Of a stretch of 64,000 nt of DNA, positions 36,228 to 48,964 are shown one piece after another. A program made the translations under genes and the position numbers. Source of the DNA: Bacteroidota bacterium (lineage in GTDB: Bacteria > Bacteroidota > Bacteroidia > Chitinophagales > Chitinophagaceae). The notes below the pieces were generated by a model. The model was not told where the DNA came from. It saw nothing but the letters and a program-made list of their open reading frames with translations, and searched no databases. The stretch covers positions 62,001 through 126,000 of the forward strand of contig JAEZDC010000033.1 of the NCBI GenBank assembly GCA_023429825.1, written 5' to 3'. How positions within the stretch are numbered: the first letter of the stretch is position 1; the number at the start of each line of letters is the position of its first letter.

Positions 36228-36668
36228 ATGAAGAAATATGTACTCGGACTCGGACTTATTACAACCTTAATGACAAGCTGTGAAAAAGATAATGTGGTAG
36301 CTCCTATCGTAGAACAGCCAATTTCGAAAACAGTGGAGTTTACAATTGTTCCCGCAGCAGATTATTCTCATCCCTCTTACGCAAATTCTACAGCAGAAAT
36401 GAAATTACAGGTATATAAACAATTCAGCAATCCATACTCGGTACAGGTGATCTGGGATACGACCATAGCAAGACAACCTTTAGGGAGTTTTATTCCAAAC
36501 ACAACGGTGGTAAAAACGTTTAACGGGATCAAGGAAAGTGAATATAAGATCGGGGTAGGTTACTCTATCAGTTATCTCAACACTCAATTCAATAGTCAAA
36601 GCTGGAGTGCTATGGGTGAAGTAATTCAAAATGGTAACGTTACACACAAAGTACAAGTAGGACTATAA
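36228..36668 (+). CDS. Lipoprotein of unknown function
   Basis: This 146-residue protein has a lipobox ending LMTSC (Cys18), followed by EKDN, which fits a surface-export signal. The mature part is strand-rich and ends in KVQVGL, with repeated motifs of an Ig-like beta sandwich (VQVIWDTTIARQP, KTFNGIKESEYKIGVGYSI). It follows yifB by 84 bp. Its terminator overlaps the 3' end of the opposite enoyl-CoA hydratase gene. Confidence 0.75.
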   Translation: MKKYVLGLGLITTLMTSCEKDNVVAPIVEQPISKTVEFTIVPAADYSHPSYANSTAEMKLQVYKQFSNPYSVQVIWDTTIARQPLGSFIPNTTVVKTFNGIKESEYKIGVGYSISYLNTQFNSQSWSAMGEVIQNGNVTHKVQVGL

Positions 36669-36677
36669 TGTATTGAA

Positions 36678-36714
36678 GAAAGCCTGTATTATTTCCCCGT
36701 GAAAGCAGGCTTTC
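36678..36714 (+). terminator. Terminator overlapping the enoyl-CoA hydratase 3' end
   Basis: GAAAGCCTG and CAGGCTTTC form a 9-bp stem with a 19-base loop, followed on the plus strand by TCTTTT. It serves the lipoprotein gene, while the hydratase coding sequence ends inside it. Confidence 0.65.
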
Positions 36715-37465
36715 TCTTTTCTAAAAACGCCGCGGTTCCCTCGTTCTTATCTTCAGTAGCAAAGCACTCGCCGAACTTCTTTATTTCAAAATCATATCCA
36801 TCCTGTGTATGATCGAAGAAGTTTACGCATTCGATGACTTTAGTTATTGCCAAAGGTGCTTTTGTATGAATAACTTTCAGTATTTCTTTTACTCTATCCA
36901 GTAGCTTACCAGGCTCAACCACATCGTTCACCATACCATAATCCATTGCATCTTTTGCACTAAACATTTCCCCGGTCATCAACAATTGCATTGCTCTGTT
37001 TCTACCTACAACCTGTGCAAGACGCTGTGTACCACCATAACCAGGGATCAATCCTAAATTCACTTCCGGCTGTCCAAACTTTGCATTCTCTGTAGCAATA
37101 ATAAAATGACAGCTCAGTGCCAGTTCGCATCCGCCGCCTAAAGCAAAACCATTCACTGCAGCAACTATTGGCTTTGGTGAGTTTTCGATCTTATCAAATA
37201 CTTCCTGTCCTTTTTTAGCCATAGCTATGCCTTGCTCAACTGTGGCCGAAGTAAACTCACTGATATCAGCACCTGCTACAAAAGATTTTTCCCCTGCACC
37301 TGTGATGATAACAGATCTTATTTCAGCGTTGTTATATACTTCATCAAGTACAGCCGAAAGATCAGCAATCACATCTTTGTTAAGGGCATTGAGCTTATCA
37401 GGACGATTGATGGTGATGGTGAAAATGCCATCTTCTAATGATGTAAGCAGTGTTGTGTAAGGCAT
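36689..37465 (-). CDS. Enoyl-CoA hydratase (crotonase superfamily)
   Basis: This 258-residue cytoplasmic enzyme hydrates 2-enoyl-CoA. The crotonase signatures are AGADISEF (about residue 66), GGGCELALSCHFIIA and the catalytic glutamates around 108 and 139 in AVNGFALGGGCE and PEVNLGLIPGYGGTQRL. The final segment KNEGTAAFLEKRKPAF is typical of short-chain hydratases. It is the second hydratase in the window beside the fadN-like protein. Upstream on the same strand, 52 bp away, is the B12-binding subunit, so both may belong to one acyl-CoA pathway. Confidence 0.95.
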   Translation of the reverse strand: MPYTTLLTSLEDGIFTITINRPDKLNALNKDVIADLSAVLDEVYNNAEIRSVIITGAGEKSFVAGADISEFTSATVEQGIAMAKKGQEVFDKIENSPKPIVAAVNGFALGGGCELALSCHFIIATENAKFGQPEVNLGLIPGYGGTQRLAQVVGRNRAMQLLMTGEMFSAKDAMDYGMVNDVVEPGKLLDRVKEILKVIHTKAPLAITKVIECVNFFDHTQDGYDFEIKKFGECFATEDKNEGTAAFLEKRKPAFTGK

Positions 37466-37517
37466 AAATAATTAGGGAATTAATTGATTAGCAAATTAGC
37501 AAATGGTCAGAATGTTT

Positions 37518-37925
37518 TTAAAAGTCTCTATGCTGTTTAACCCAATTGGTGATATAACCCGATATTTCGCTGGTAGGCGCTCCTGGTGCAAAAAGTTTTC
37601 CTACTCCCATTGTATTAAGATGTTTAGCATCTTCATCAGGTATGATACCGCCCCCCGTCAGTAATACATCATCCATTTTCTTTTCTTTCATCAACTGTAT
37701 CACTTTGGGAAACACAGTCATGTGAGCACCAGAGAGAATACTGATGCCGATCGCATCTACATCTTCCTGTAGCGCTGCATTCACTACCATTTCAGGAGTT
37801 TGGCGAAGACCAGTGTATATCACTTCCATCCCGGCATCCCGTAAGGCGGTAGCGATCACTTTTGCACCCCGGTCGTGACCATCTAATCCAACTTTAGCAA
37901 CTAATACTCTGATGGGTCTGTTCAT
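37518..37925 (-). CDS. Stand-alone B12-binding subunit of an acyl-CoA mutase
   Basis: This 135-residue protein is a complete cobalamin-binding Rossmann domain with the signature GLDGHDRG (DxHxxG, residues about 14-21), SILSGAHMT and LTGGGIIP. It matches the C-terminal domain of methylmalonyl-CoA mutase and the small subunits of isobutyryl- or hydroxyisobutyryl-CoA mutases. The large catalytic subunit is not next to it, so the exact mutase cannot be told. Bacteroidota often encode this subunit apart from its partner. An enoyl-CoA hydratase gene follows on the same strand. Confidence 0.92.
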   Translation of the reverse strand: MNRPIRVLVAKVGLDGHDRGAKVIATALRDAGMEVIYTGLRQTPEMVVNAALQEDVDAIGISILSGAHMTVFPKVIQLMKEKKMDDVLLTGGGIIPDEDAKHLNTMGVGKLFAPGAPTSEISGYITNWVKQHRDF

Positions 37926-38093
37926 ACAATCGTAGAATGAGGCTCAAAAGTAAATGAAAATGGCGATGAGTGGTGTTAGGTTATATGGGTCAGGGTCGTA
38001 TCTGAATAGGGCCTGGTTAGCGTCTGCATCGGCAGCGCCTAAAAGGAAAGGCGAACCAGATACGGCGCAGATGCGACTCGGAATAAAACCAAA

Positions 38094-38170
38094 GTCCGTA
38101 TAAGAACCCTATAACATCCGTATAAGGTCCCTATAACATCCGTATAAGGTCCCTATAACATCCTTAAAAC
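38094..38170. repeat. 22-bp tandem repeat, three and a half units
   Basis: The units begin at 38094, 38116 and 38138 and read ATCCGTATAAGGTCCC then TATAAC, with two changes in the first. A partial fourth unit ends near 38170. It lies between the B12-binding gene and atpC. Confidence 0.88.
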
Positions 38171-38218
38171 AAGATCCCCGGCCATGGCCAGGGATCAATC
38201 ATATAAACCAGCTTGAGA

Positions 38219-38470
38219 TTAAGCTTCCTTAGCTCCTTCTACCAGCACCGTTACTTTATTATTCAATACTTCTACAAATCCTCCTTCGATGCTGTAATTC
38301 TCAGCGCTGCTTTTATCTCTTAAAATCTTCAAATTTCCTTTTCCCAACGCACTCACCATAGCAGCGTGTTTATCCAATACTTCAAACAAACCTGAAATGC
38401 CTGGTAACTGAACACCGTACACTTCACCGCTGTATAGCTTACGATCCGGAGTTAATATTTCTAATGTCAT
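38219..38470 (-). CDS. atpC: ATP synthase F1 epsilon subunit
   Basis: This 83-residue protein is the beta-sandwich domain of subunit epsilon (TLEILTPDRKLYSGEVYGVQLPG, then GNLKI and VEVLNNKVTVLVEGA). The two-helix C-terminal domain that inhibits the E. coli enzyme is absent, as in most Bacteroidota. It couples the rotor gamma subunit in the F1 part. It is the second gene of an atpD-atpC unit, 78 bp after atpD; the remaining ATP synthase genes are not in the window. Confidence 0.95.
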   Translation of the reverse strand: MTLEILTPDRKLYSGEVYGVQLPGISGLFEVLDKHAAMVSALGKGNLKILRDKSSAENYSIEGGFVEVLNNKVTVLVEGAKEA

Positions 38471-38548
38471 AAAAAGTCAATAAGTCATTAGTCAATTAGT
38501 CATTAAGAACCATCGAGCCATGATCAATGACCCAATGAAACATGACTA

Positions 38549-40192
<1,644 letters not shown>

Positions 40193-40227
40193 TTAGGCGA
40201 CAGGAATATCGAAAAGGAAAAGCTACA

Positions 40228-40256
40228 AGAAAAAAAGCCTTGCAATGCAAGGCTTT
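40228..40256 (-). terminator. Terminator of the T9SS protein gene
   Basis: AAAGCCTTGCA and TGCAAGGCTTT form a perfect stem around a single A, followed by T on the minus strand. It is directly after the stop of the 40262-41551 gene. Confidence 0.88.
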
Positions 40257-40261
40257 CGTAT

Positions 40262-41551
40262 TTAGTATTTTATAAATCGTACGGTTTGTTTATTTCCGGA
40301 GCTTCCCTCCAATGTTAATTGATAGCCGCCCTGGCTTATGCTGCTCAGGTCTAATGGGATAAGGTTACTTCCCGTACTTAATTGAATCCATCTGACATAC
40401 ACCTGCCTACCTTCAACATTAGTGATTCTAACTTGCACTTTTACACTCTCTGCACTGGCAATATTTATAGTAGCTATAGTTTTTACCGGATTCGGATTGA
40501 TGTTTATCAATTCAAAACCTTTCTGCTTATTCAGCAGCGCTAATGTATTACTATAAATGATCTTTCCATTGGCATCCGTTGTCTTAATACGATAATAGTT
40601 CACTCCAGCCAAAGGAGTAAGATCAGAATAGCTGAATGGCTGGCTGCATTGTGCCAATGTTACATTACGAGAATTGATCGCAGTATAATTCCTTCCGTCA
40701 CCGCTTCTTTCAACTTCAATAGTTCCTCCTGGTGTATTAACGCAATTGATCTTCCATTCTAAATTATGTGCGCTGCCCATCTTGGCACCTTTAAAATATT
40801 CAACATGTATAGGCATTGTTGAGCCTGCGATAAGTTCCCACGCAAAATTTGCAGGCGGAGTTCCTCCAAAATTTGCAGTTGACCCTGCTGGGTTGCTTGC
40901 CCCAAACTCTCCGGCTGTTGAAGTAATAAAATACAGATCCGTACTGGAACCTCTATCAATGGGATTGAACACCGCCTGACCTAAATTATTCAGTTGTGCT
41001 GCTGTAGCTCCGGTAGTGCCATCTGCATTATCGAAGGTGATACCAGCCCAAACTGTTTGCCCGGGTATAACAAAAGGTGTAACCGGACCAGAGTTATATA
41101 TCTGTGCAACATTTGCAGCATAGCTTCGTGCAGGCAGGGTATACCCTGCAATAAAAGTACCCGGCGCTCCTCCTCCATTATCTTCATAAAACCGGACTCT
41201 TGCTCTTGCAGTAACTGCTGTTGGATTTGTATTGCTAACTGAGAATTGAAAGCTTCCAATTGTAAAAGGAGGTGTTCCCACCAACGTTAACTGATCTGCA
41301 ACCAGTCTGGTTATAGTATTAGATCCCACCACAGCCGCACCACCATTACTAAAAATATTTCCACCGTAAGTGGTCACATTTGAATAATAGGAATTTGGAT
41401 CCACTGCTTCTACCCTTGCACTGGGGCTGCCAATAGGAATTTCTCTGGTCACTGTAACATTCCCGGCCGGCACAATCCTGTCTGTCCCCTGGGAAAAGCT
41501 TTGCATTGTACAAAGGCAAAACGTAAAAAGTAAAAATTGTTTCATATCCAC
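40262..41551 (-). CDS. Secreted protein with T9SS type A sorting domain
   Basis: This 429-residue protein has a signal peptide (ending MQSFSQ); the third codon is also ATG and is an equally likely start. Residues about 30-220 form an uncharacterised beta-rich region. A linker HNLEWKINCVNTPGG introduces an Ig-like domain with EVERSGDGRNY, and the last 80 residues from INPNPVKT form a type A sorting domain ending RFIKY. The product is exported by the type IX machinery. No catalytic motif is seen. It lies upstream of atpD, behind its own terminator. Confidence 0.9.
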   Translation of the reverse strand: MDMKQFLLFTFCLCTMQSFSQGTDRIVPAGNVTVTREIPIGSPSARVEAVDPNSYYSNVTTYGGNIFSNGGAAVVGSNTITRLVADQLTLVGTPPFTIGSFQFSVSNTNPTAVTARARVRFYEDNGGGAPGTFIAGYTLPARSYAANVAQIYNSGPVTPFVIPGQTVWAGITFDNADGTTGATAAQLNNLGQAVFNPIDRGSSTDLYFITSTAGEFGASNPAGSTANFGGTPPANFAWELIAGSTMPIHVEYFKGAKMGSAHNLEWKINCVNTPGGTIEVERSGDGRNYTAINSRNVTLAQCSQPFSYSDLTPLAGVNYYRIKTTDANGKIIYSNTLALLNKQKGFELININPNPVKTIATINIASAESVKVQVRITNVEGRQVYVRWIQLSTGSNLIPLDLSSISQGGYQLTLEGSSGNKQTVRFIKY

Positions 41552-41590
41552 ACATTTATAGTTCGAATGATTTGCAAGAGCCGCGAACAG

Positions 41591-43849
41591 TTAGAATGGA
41601 TATCCTATTGCGAGATTGAATATAAGATTCTGCCTTCTCCAATCAGCACTCTTCAGATCTATATCGCCGAACACCCATTTGTTTCCCTGTTCAAAAGGCT
41701 TGCGGATCGGGAACGCCAGGTCACCTCTTAAGATCACCAATGTCAGATCAACTCTCAACCCCACGCCTGCACCAACTGCCAGTTCTTTTAAAAATTCTTT
41801 TGAAAAAGATGATCCCGGTCTTTTTGGATCCTGCCTCAACGTCCAGATGTTACCAGCATCTACAAATACTGCACCGTTGAAGATGGAGCTGATATTAAAG
41901 CGGTATTCTGCATTCATCTCAAGCTTGATGTCACCAGGTTGATCCGGCAAATACCTCCTCGATGTGTCAGCATTTCCACCATAATAAGTGCCAGGCCCTA
42001 CTGATCTTGCACGGAATGCCCTTATACTATTTGCACCCCCAATGAAAAATGATTTTATAAATGGTAAAGCAATACTATTACCATAAGCATATCCAGCACC
42101 AGTGATCACCCGTGTCGCCAGCATTGTGGTTCTGCTGTTCTTAATAGGGAATGTTTTCCTGAATTCTAACTCCGTTCTTATGTATTGAGAAAATGGTACG
42201 CTAAGAATTGATCTTGGATTGGTCTCGCTTGCACCTGTTATCAGTCCTAAAAGATTTCCGGACGCATCCAGGTTGATGTTTAAGTAAGTGCGACTTAGAT
42301 CAAGTTCTCTTCCCAGTTGTGTATTCCTGTTGAAATTATAATTTGATCCGAAGATGAGTTGCTTTTGAATACTTCTTGCCAGGAATTGATTTGTATCTAT
42401 CGCTAATTGAAAATTAGAAGTAACATTTCTAGGATACACATAATTGATAGCGACAACATTCAGCTGATGTTCTTTTGTGATATGCTCCTTCCATGCATAA
42501 CCACTATTTAATTTGAAGGAATGCAGTGTGTATTGGGTTGAGCGATTGAAAAATTCATATCCTAGGTTGAATCTGGTTTGTGGAACGAATGCACTTGTTG
42601 TGTTAAACCTGAATGGGAAAGTTATTCTTGGAAAAGTAAGATTGATATCAAATCCATATCGATTGGTATTGGCAGCAGGTTGCTGACCGGATATTTGTCT
42701 TTCAATACCAACAAAGGCGCTCACAGTAGCGAGCTCTGCACCTTTAAATAAGTTTCTATGCCTCCAGCTAACCTGTACTTCAGTTCCCGTTGTATTGCTT
42801 GTAGACCTTGTTAATCCACCTACTTCAGCACGGATAGATTTTCTCTGCAGCGGTGTGAGATAGTAATATGCATTGAGGAGATGAGCGGTATCGGTTTGTA
42901 CATCTTCAAACTGCACCTTCACAAATTTGTATACACCTAAGTTCACTAACCTGTTGAGTGAAAGATTATGATCATCCCGTTTATAAATATCACCGGGCTT
43001 GATCACCAATGTTCTTTCGAAAATTTTGGGTTTAAACCGATAGGCCGGATCGATAATGCGATAACCATTGTAGATTGAATCCGGCTTGAGAGTATCTACC
43101 TGGTTACCCAAACTATAATCCGCATGGACAGTTATTTCATTGATGCGATAGATATTTCTGGACTCATCAGGTGTTAAAGGTTTTACTCTCAACAAGAGAT
43201 CAACTTTATTATCTCCGATGGTTGAATCAACATTTATGATGAGATAATCAGGACTGAAATAAAAATATCCTGCATTTTTTAATCTTGCATCTATCCTGAT
43301 CCTTTCTGCTTTAATAATATCCAGGTCATAGGGTTCACCAACTTTTAACAAAGATTCATTGGCAGTAGCGGTGATGTGCTTGCTGAGATCTGTGGAATCT
43401 GTTGGAAAACTCACAGACCTGATCGCATATCGATGACCAATCTTAGCCGTAAAGCTTCCGCTTGTTTTTTGATTCTTCGTTGTAGAATCCCACGTAACAT
43501 TCGCTTTGAAAAATCCCCTGTTCTCCAAACGATTCTGTAATACTGTTCTGTTCTTTTCAAAATTCATTGAACTGGTAAGGACCGGAGGTTCGCCAATTCT
43601 TTTTCCAACCAATGGCCACCTGTACATCCACAGCTTCAAACGCATTCCTAAAAACTTTGAATTCGGACGTGGTCGTAACATTCCCTGCAATTCTGTTCTT
43701 ACAGCTTTTTGTTCTTTAGATGATAATCCCTGTGCATCTTCTATCTTAACAGTAGATCCCGTATACAAAGTATCGTTTGCAGGAATTGTTTTTTTACTGC
43801 ATGCTCCTAAAACAAAACAGGCATAGATGATATAAAAATATCGTGTCAT
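41591..43849 (-). CDS. tamL: TamL, lipoprotein form of TamA/BamA-family outer-membrane protein
   Basis: This 752-residue protein is an Omp85 family member with a lipobox ending VLGAC (Cys17), which marks the Bacteroidota TamL form rather than TamA. Residues about 20-320 contain POTRA domains, including a strand YRINEITVHADYSL near residue 240, and the rest is a beta-barrel with the D15-type motif SFFIGGANSIRAFRARSVGPG and GAGVGLRVDLTL. The C-terminus NLAIGYPF ends in phenylalanine, as Omp85 barrels do. It works with TamB in moving or inserting envelope components. Its start overlaps the extended tamB frame by ATGA, so the two are translationally coupled. Confidence 0.95.
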   Translation of the reverse strand: MTRYFYIIYACFVLGACSKKTIPANDTLYTGSTVKIEDAQGLSSKEQKAVRTELQGMLRPRPNSKFLGMRLKLWMYRWPLVGKRIGEPPVLTSSMNFEKNRTVLQNRLENRGFFKANVTWDSTTKNQKTSGSFTAKIGHRYAIRSVSFPTDSTDLSKHITATANESLLKVGEPYDLDIIKAERIRIDARLKNAGYFYFSPDYLIINVDSTIGDNKVDLLLRVKPLTPDESRNIYRINEITVHADYSLGNQVDTLKPDSIYNGYRIIDPAYRFKPKIFERTLVIKPGDIYKRDDHNLSLNRLVNLGVYKFVKVQFEDVQTDTAHLLNAYYYLTPLQRKSIRAEVGGLTRSTSNTTGTEVQVSWRHRNLFKGAELATVSAFVGIERQISGQQPAANTNRYGFDINLTFPRITFPFRFNTTSAFVPQTRFNLGYEFFNRSTQYTLHSFKLNSGYAWKEHITKEHQLNVVAINYVYPRNVTSNFQLAIDTNQFLARSIQKQLIFGSNYNFNRNTQLGRELDLSRTYLNINLDASGNLLGLITGASETNPRSILSVPFSQYIRTELEFRKTFPIKNSRTTMLATRVITGAGYAYGNSIALPFIKSFFIGGANSIRAFRARSVGPGTYYGGNADTSRRYLPDQPGDIKLEMNAEYRFNISSIFNGAVFVDAGNIWTLRQDPKRPGSSFSKEFLKELAVGAGVGLRVDLTLVILRGDLAFPIRKPFEQGNKWVFGDIDLKSADWRRQNLIFNLAIGYPF

Positions 43850-46800
43850 TGTTGTTTACCTTGTTGCTGTTGATCTACAGGCTTAGGCACTTGCCCGGGG
43901 TCGTCATTTACATTTCTTCTTCTTGGGATCGTTGCCTGTTCTTTTCTTCTATGAAATATTTCTTTGAACTGATCATAGTCAAACGTGATGATGAAACGAA
44001 CTCCCGTTTATACCACCTGTCCTTCCAGCACTGCTTCATACACATTGCGACGATATGCCCTTAAGATATATCTGCCATCCGGTGTTAACAGGTAATCCAA
44101 TGCTACATCGCTTGCAAAACCTGCAGCACGATTTACAGGATTGTTCGGTCCTTCAATTTGGAAATTAGAACCTACAGACACTCTGATTCTGTTATCCAAC
44201 AGTCTTTTTGATAACGTCACTAACATATCTGTTCTGTTCTGGCGCTGACCAGTACTGTAGTCATCAGAATAAATGATACCGGTACTTACATCAAGGCCAT
44301 TGACAAAACCAACTGCCCAGTTGTTAAGCTGTTCCGTTAGAATGCGACTCACACTTTGCCTAACGATGCTTCCTACACTTGTTCTGTCTGCCTGGTTCTC
44401 GAACGGATTTTCCTGTACAAATCTTCCAAGAATCAATAAAGAGAAAACCTGTTTATTCAACTCAGCATCATCTGTTCTTATCTGCTGTAATCGCTCTTCT
44501 ACTTCGCGCCATCTTGATGTATAATTCTCAGGTAGCTGTATATCGAACCCTACGGTTGGCTGCATCAGTTCTCCACTCAATCTTAAGATCACATTGAATG
44601 GAACTCTTTCTTTGTAGATGTTCAATTCCGTTTCAGCTCGCCCTGCTATTTGCTGATACACGAGATTGATGGGTGCTGTTTGTAAAGAATATTGGGCTCT
44701 TACATTCAGTGTGGCTGTTGTAGGATCACCTGTCCATGTAACCACACTGCCCGGCAGTATATCAAACTTGCGCTTCAAGAAATTCAGTGTAAGCTGGTAA
44801 GCTCCTGAGTTCAATTCATAGTTGCCGGTTAAACTGATCTTACCACTTTTATCCATTCCTGCAGAAATATCTGCTCGTCCTCTCATTGAGAGTACATCAC
44901 CATTTCGTTCATCTACAACCAGGTTGAATTGGGCTGCTGTATCAGTTTCAATAGTGGCAGCAAGATCAAGGCCCCCTACCTCTAATGAATTAGCGATGGT
45001 ATCGAAAATGTTCGTGGTAGTGGCATAGATGCTATCCTCTGGAATATCCAGATCAACAAAACGAACAACACCTTCTCGTTTGATCACCTCGGGATCTTGT
45101 CCCGGCAATACAACACTAAAATTCGTTTCTTCATTAGCCCTTATGTTACCCTCAAGTGTAGGTGATTTCATATCTCCGTATACAGCTAAATCGAGGTCTA
45201 CATTCAACTTACCATAGAAGAGTTTGTTAGGTGCTTTAGGCGTATTTACAATTCTGAAATTATCGGAAGTGATATAGAAGTCGAAATCAAAGTCTGTAAA
45301 GTTCGTAGTTACGATAGAGCCATCAATCGTTGCTTTATTACCAGAAGAATCTGTGATCACGAAATTATCTAAGGCAAAACCTTCAGATGTTATTCTTATT
45401 TCTTTATTTGGTAAAGTAAATTTCTCACCTAAAACAAGTGGGGCAATAAAAGTACTGTCAAACTTGATCGTACCATCAAACTTGGGCTGGCTCAACTTTC
45501 CACTTACCACCATTGATCCGTTTAAGCTTCCGCCAATGTCTCTTAACTGGGCACTGGTAAGTTGCCGGAGTGTGGTAAGATCAACTTTATTTACATCCAT
45601 CCGCATATCTACTTCACCAGATGAAATAAAGTATCTGCCGGCCAGGTGCACATCATTCTTATCACTTAATACAGTAATATCAGCGGCTAATGTATTGGCG
45701 GTTTCATTATTGATCTTAGCTGTAACCGTTCCCAATGAATCTCCTTTGAAAGTAAAATCTTTCACCTGAACATCTGCAGTGAATATTGGCGAAGAAGATA
45801 AATTTCTGATGAGTGCATTCCCATTGATGGTACCACTCATTAACAGTGAATCCTGGTTAGCTACTCGCGTAAGTGTGCCTATTTCAAAATTTGTAAAATC
45901 TAATTGAATAGGACTATTGATAACATTGCTGGTGCTGTTAGCTTTCAACACTTGTTGCTGATTACTAATGCTGAAGTTGTTTACCAACCATCCACCATTT
46001 GAATACTGGATAAAGTTGTTAGCACCTGCAATCCATTTTTCATAATTCAACATCAGGCTATCCTGGCTCAAAGAAAATTTAAAACCCCCGGGTATGCTTG
46101 CTGCAACTCCTGCTATTTGATACTTAGATGCATTTCGTTTGTCTTTTACATCTAACCGAACAGTTAAAAGATCGTTCATCAAGTTACCGGTTACAGATGT
46201 TCGATAGAAACGGATGTCTTTCGTTCCACCACCTAAAGCTGTAGCAGAATAATCAAAAGAATTTCCATTAGCACCTGCAGTAACGGTTAAACTGTCGAGG
46301 CTTTGCCCGCTAAGAATAAGTTTAGCAGTTCGAAACTCGATATCGAGATCATTTGCTGTCGTATTAAGATAGGTAAGGAGATGTAATGTATCCGAATTTT
46401 TTATTGATGGCACAAATTCAAATAAGATAGGCGAAGGGAAAACCGTTGCGGTCATTGTCCAGTCTTGTGGAGTAGTGAGCGGTGTTATGTTATAACCGGG
46501 CAATTTATAATATCGATGCACAATGTTCTGCACTGCATAACCGATTTCAGTAAGATTATAAAATCCTTTCAGATCAACATAACCTAATTCCGAACGTACA
46601 GAGATAGTATTGCCTGTTGGCGAAGTGGTTGCCACCACGTTCATGGAATCGATTACAAAATTCTTTCCGTCTTTGGTCAAGACCAGATCAGTTATCGTCG
46701 CATTACCTTCCAAGGCGGTCATCTGGAGCGATGGCATGGAGATATTGATGTTACCATTGATCTTAAAAGGAAGATTACTGAAGCCAAGAGCTTTCAAATT

Positions 46801-48897
46801 AAGGCTATCAACATTCAGGCTTAGATCAAGAGAAGGGCTTTCCTGTTTCAAATCACTTGTCACAGCGAAAGACAGGTCAGCATTTGCATCATTGGCATCT
46901 CCCTTAGCAGTGAGAATTCCATTCCTGATGGTCGCATCAACTTTAATATTATTATAGTTGTATTTATTATAGTTGATGGAGGAGACGTAAGCTTTGATAT
47001 CGATCGGTGAAGTGTTGACATCAAAACCATTTGCAGTAATATCTGCATGTAGTGTTGCCCTGCCAACATCAGGCTGCATTAACACATATCCGAGATCAAA
47101 ATTGTACAAGGCCGTACGTGCTTTTAGTCTTTCACCTTTCATAGTGAGGCTGATATCAGCCGCGCCCCTGTTTGTTTGAGCGTATAACTGTGTTGTGAAA
47201 TCTGTAAGCTTACCTCTGAATGTACCCCGTCCGTTTAACGCTTCCGGAATGCGAACCGTTGGAGGAATCGCTTTGGCAGGTAATATTTTTTTGAGATCGT
47301 TTCTTGTAGTACTGACTCTTGCAATTTTCAGATCATAAAATGTATTATCAGGATCAGGCAGACCTATTATCCTTCCTGATGCGGTGACTGCTGAATTGCC
47401 CAATCCATTTAAAGTAAAGTTCGGAATCAGGAGGTCCTTCAACATACCGTTTACTGTAGCATCTAAATACACCACCTCATGTTCATACCCTTTGAACGGT
47501 GGATTATATCTTAGTTGGGGAGCGAATATCAAAATGTCGCTGATGGCTACATTCGATTCGATGATCTCCAAATTCAGGAACATATTACCGGGATTTGCAG
47601 CTAATGCTTCCAGCGACGCATACCTCAACTCCGCACGATGTTTCAGTTCTGTTCTATCTGTTGTAAGATGAAAATTTTCCAGTGCCATGTGCGTTTCATC
47701 CATAATGAAATCTGCGTTCATTTCGTGTAGCACGAACCCACTTTTTTCTCTTAAAGCCAGTTGATCTATATGCGCTTCGTATGTAGTGGGTGTAAGATGA
47801 ACATCGTTTGCAACCAGGCCGAGATCCTGTATGTGCATATGCCCATAGTCCATTCCATTAGTAGTTTTAGGCATATTATTATTCTCTAACCGGAAATCAT
47901 TTTTATAAAGAGAGATATTATCGATGCTGATCTTCCAGGGATTATTAGCCTGGGCTTCTAATTTTTTTCCTACTTCTTTTACGGTGATCTCCGATTGAAG
48001 AGTTTTGCCCATCACTACAACTGACTCAGTATTATTGAGCCTTACATTTCTAAAATACATTGACAGTGAATCCATACTGATGGACTTCATCTCAGCTTCC
48101 ATGCTACCAATGTTCAGATCAGTACTGATCGCAGACACTGCATTATCATAACTAAACTTTACATTTTTCAGATCAAGTTCTTTGAACCGCAGATCGAATA
48201 CCGGTGGTTTGGTCTCTGCTTCCACAACTGCCATAGGTTTAGGCTCGATCAATGGTTTGTATTGTTTGATCTTGACAACAGAGTTTTCTAATGCAATTGT
48301 TGGGATAGAATAGATGAGTTTGTAGATATCGAGTGTATCGATCTTACTGTTGAAGTTTCCGATGTTGAGATACATATCCATGCCTGTTACGTCATCACGA
48401 TAAGTAGTAACGACGTTGTTCAAGATGATTTTGTCAAGATCAAATTGCATAGGGACTGCTGTTGTATCTGCTGGTGTAGTGGATTGCGTTGCAAATGCCT
48501 TCAAAATATATTCGTAGTTGAATGCAGTGTCGGGAGACACTCTGTAAATATTTGCTCTTGCACCTTCTAATTCAAAATGCTTGATATAAACTTTATTGTC
48601 GAGGATCTTTAATAGAGGAATATCAACACGTAATCTCTTTGCGGCGAGTAAGGTGTCTTTTTGCTGATCTTCAAAATAGACATCTTCCAGAACGATCTTT
48701 TTTGGGAAACTAATACTAACCCGGCCAATCTCGACTTTCGTTTTAAGGGTGGTCTCTAAATAAACAACCACTTTTTTACGGGCATAGTTTTGCACTGCCG
48801 GCACCTGGATGAGAATATAGGCCAGCAAGATGAGGCCGAGTATGCTAACTGTTATCCAGCCAATAACCCTTAAAAATCTTCTTACGACTCTTTTCAA
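43846..48897 (-). CDS. tamB: TamB, translocation and assembly module protein, with an in-frame stop near the 3' end
   Basis: The translated part (48897 to 44008) has 1629 residues with an N-terminal transmembrane helix (VSILGLILLAYILIQVPAV) and a long beta-rich AsmA/TamB body with a C-terminal TamB domain from about 1150. It bridges the inner membrane to TamL. At 44008-44010 the frame has TAA directly after EGQVV, then continues for 53 codons (TGVRFIITFDYDQFKEIF...) to a TGA at 43846-43848 that overlaps the tamL ATG as ATGA. Bacteroidota TamB proteins typically end with ETGVGFIITVDYNKF-like sequence, so GAA appears changed to TAA. The annotated end covers the extended frame; the actual product may stop at 44008. 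Confidence 0.92.
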
Positions 48898-48964
48898 ACA
48901 GCAGCGACTTTTGCAAATTATTAAATACAGCCATAGTGATGACTGAATTATTTTGTTGTAGGAT

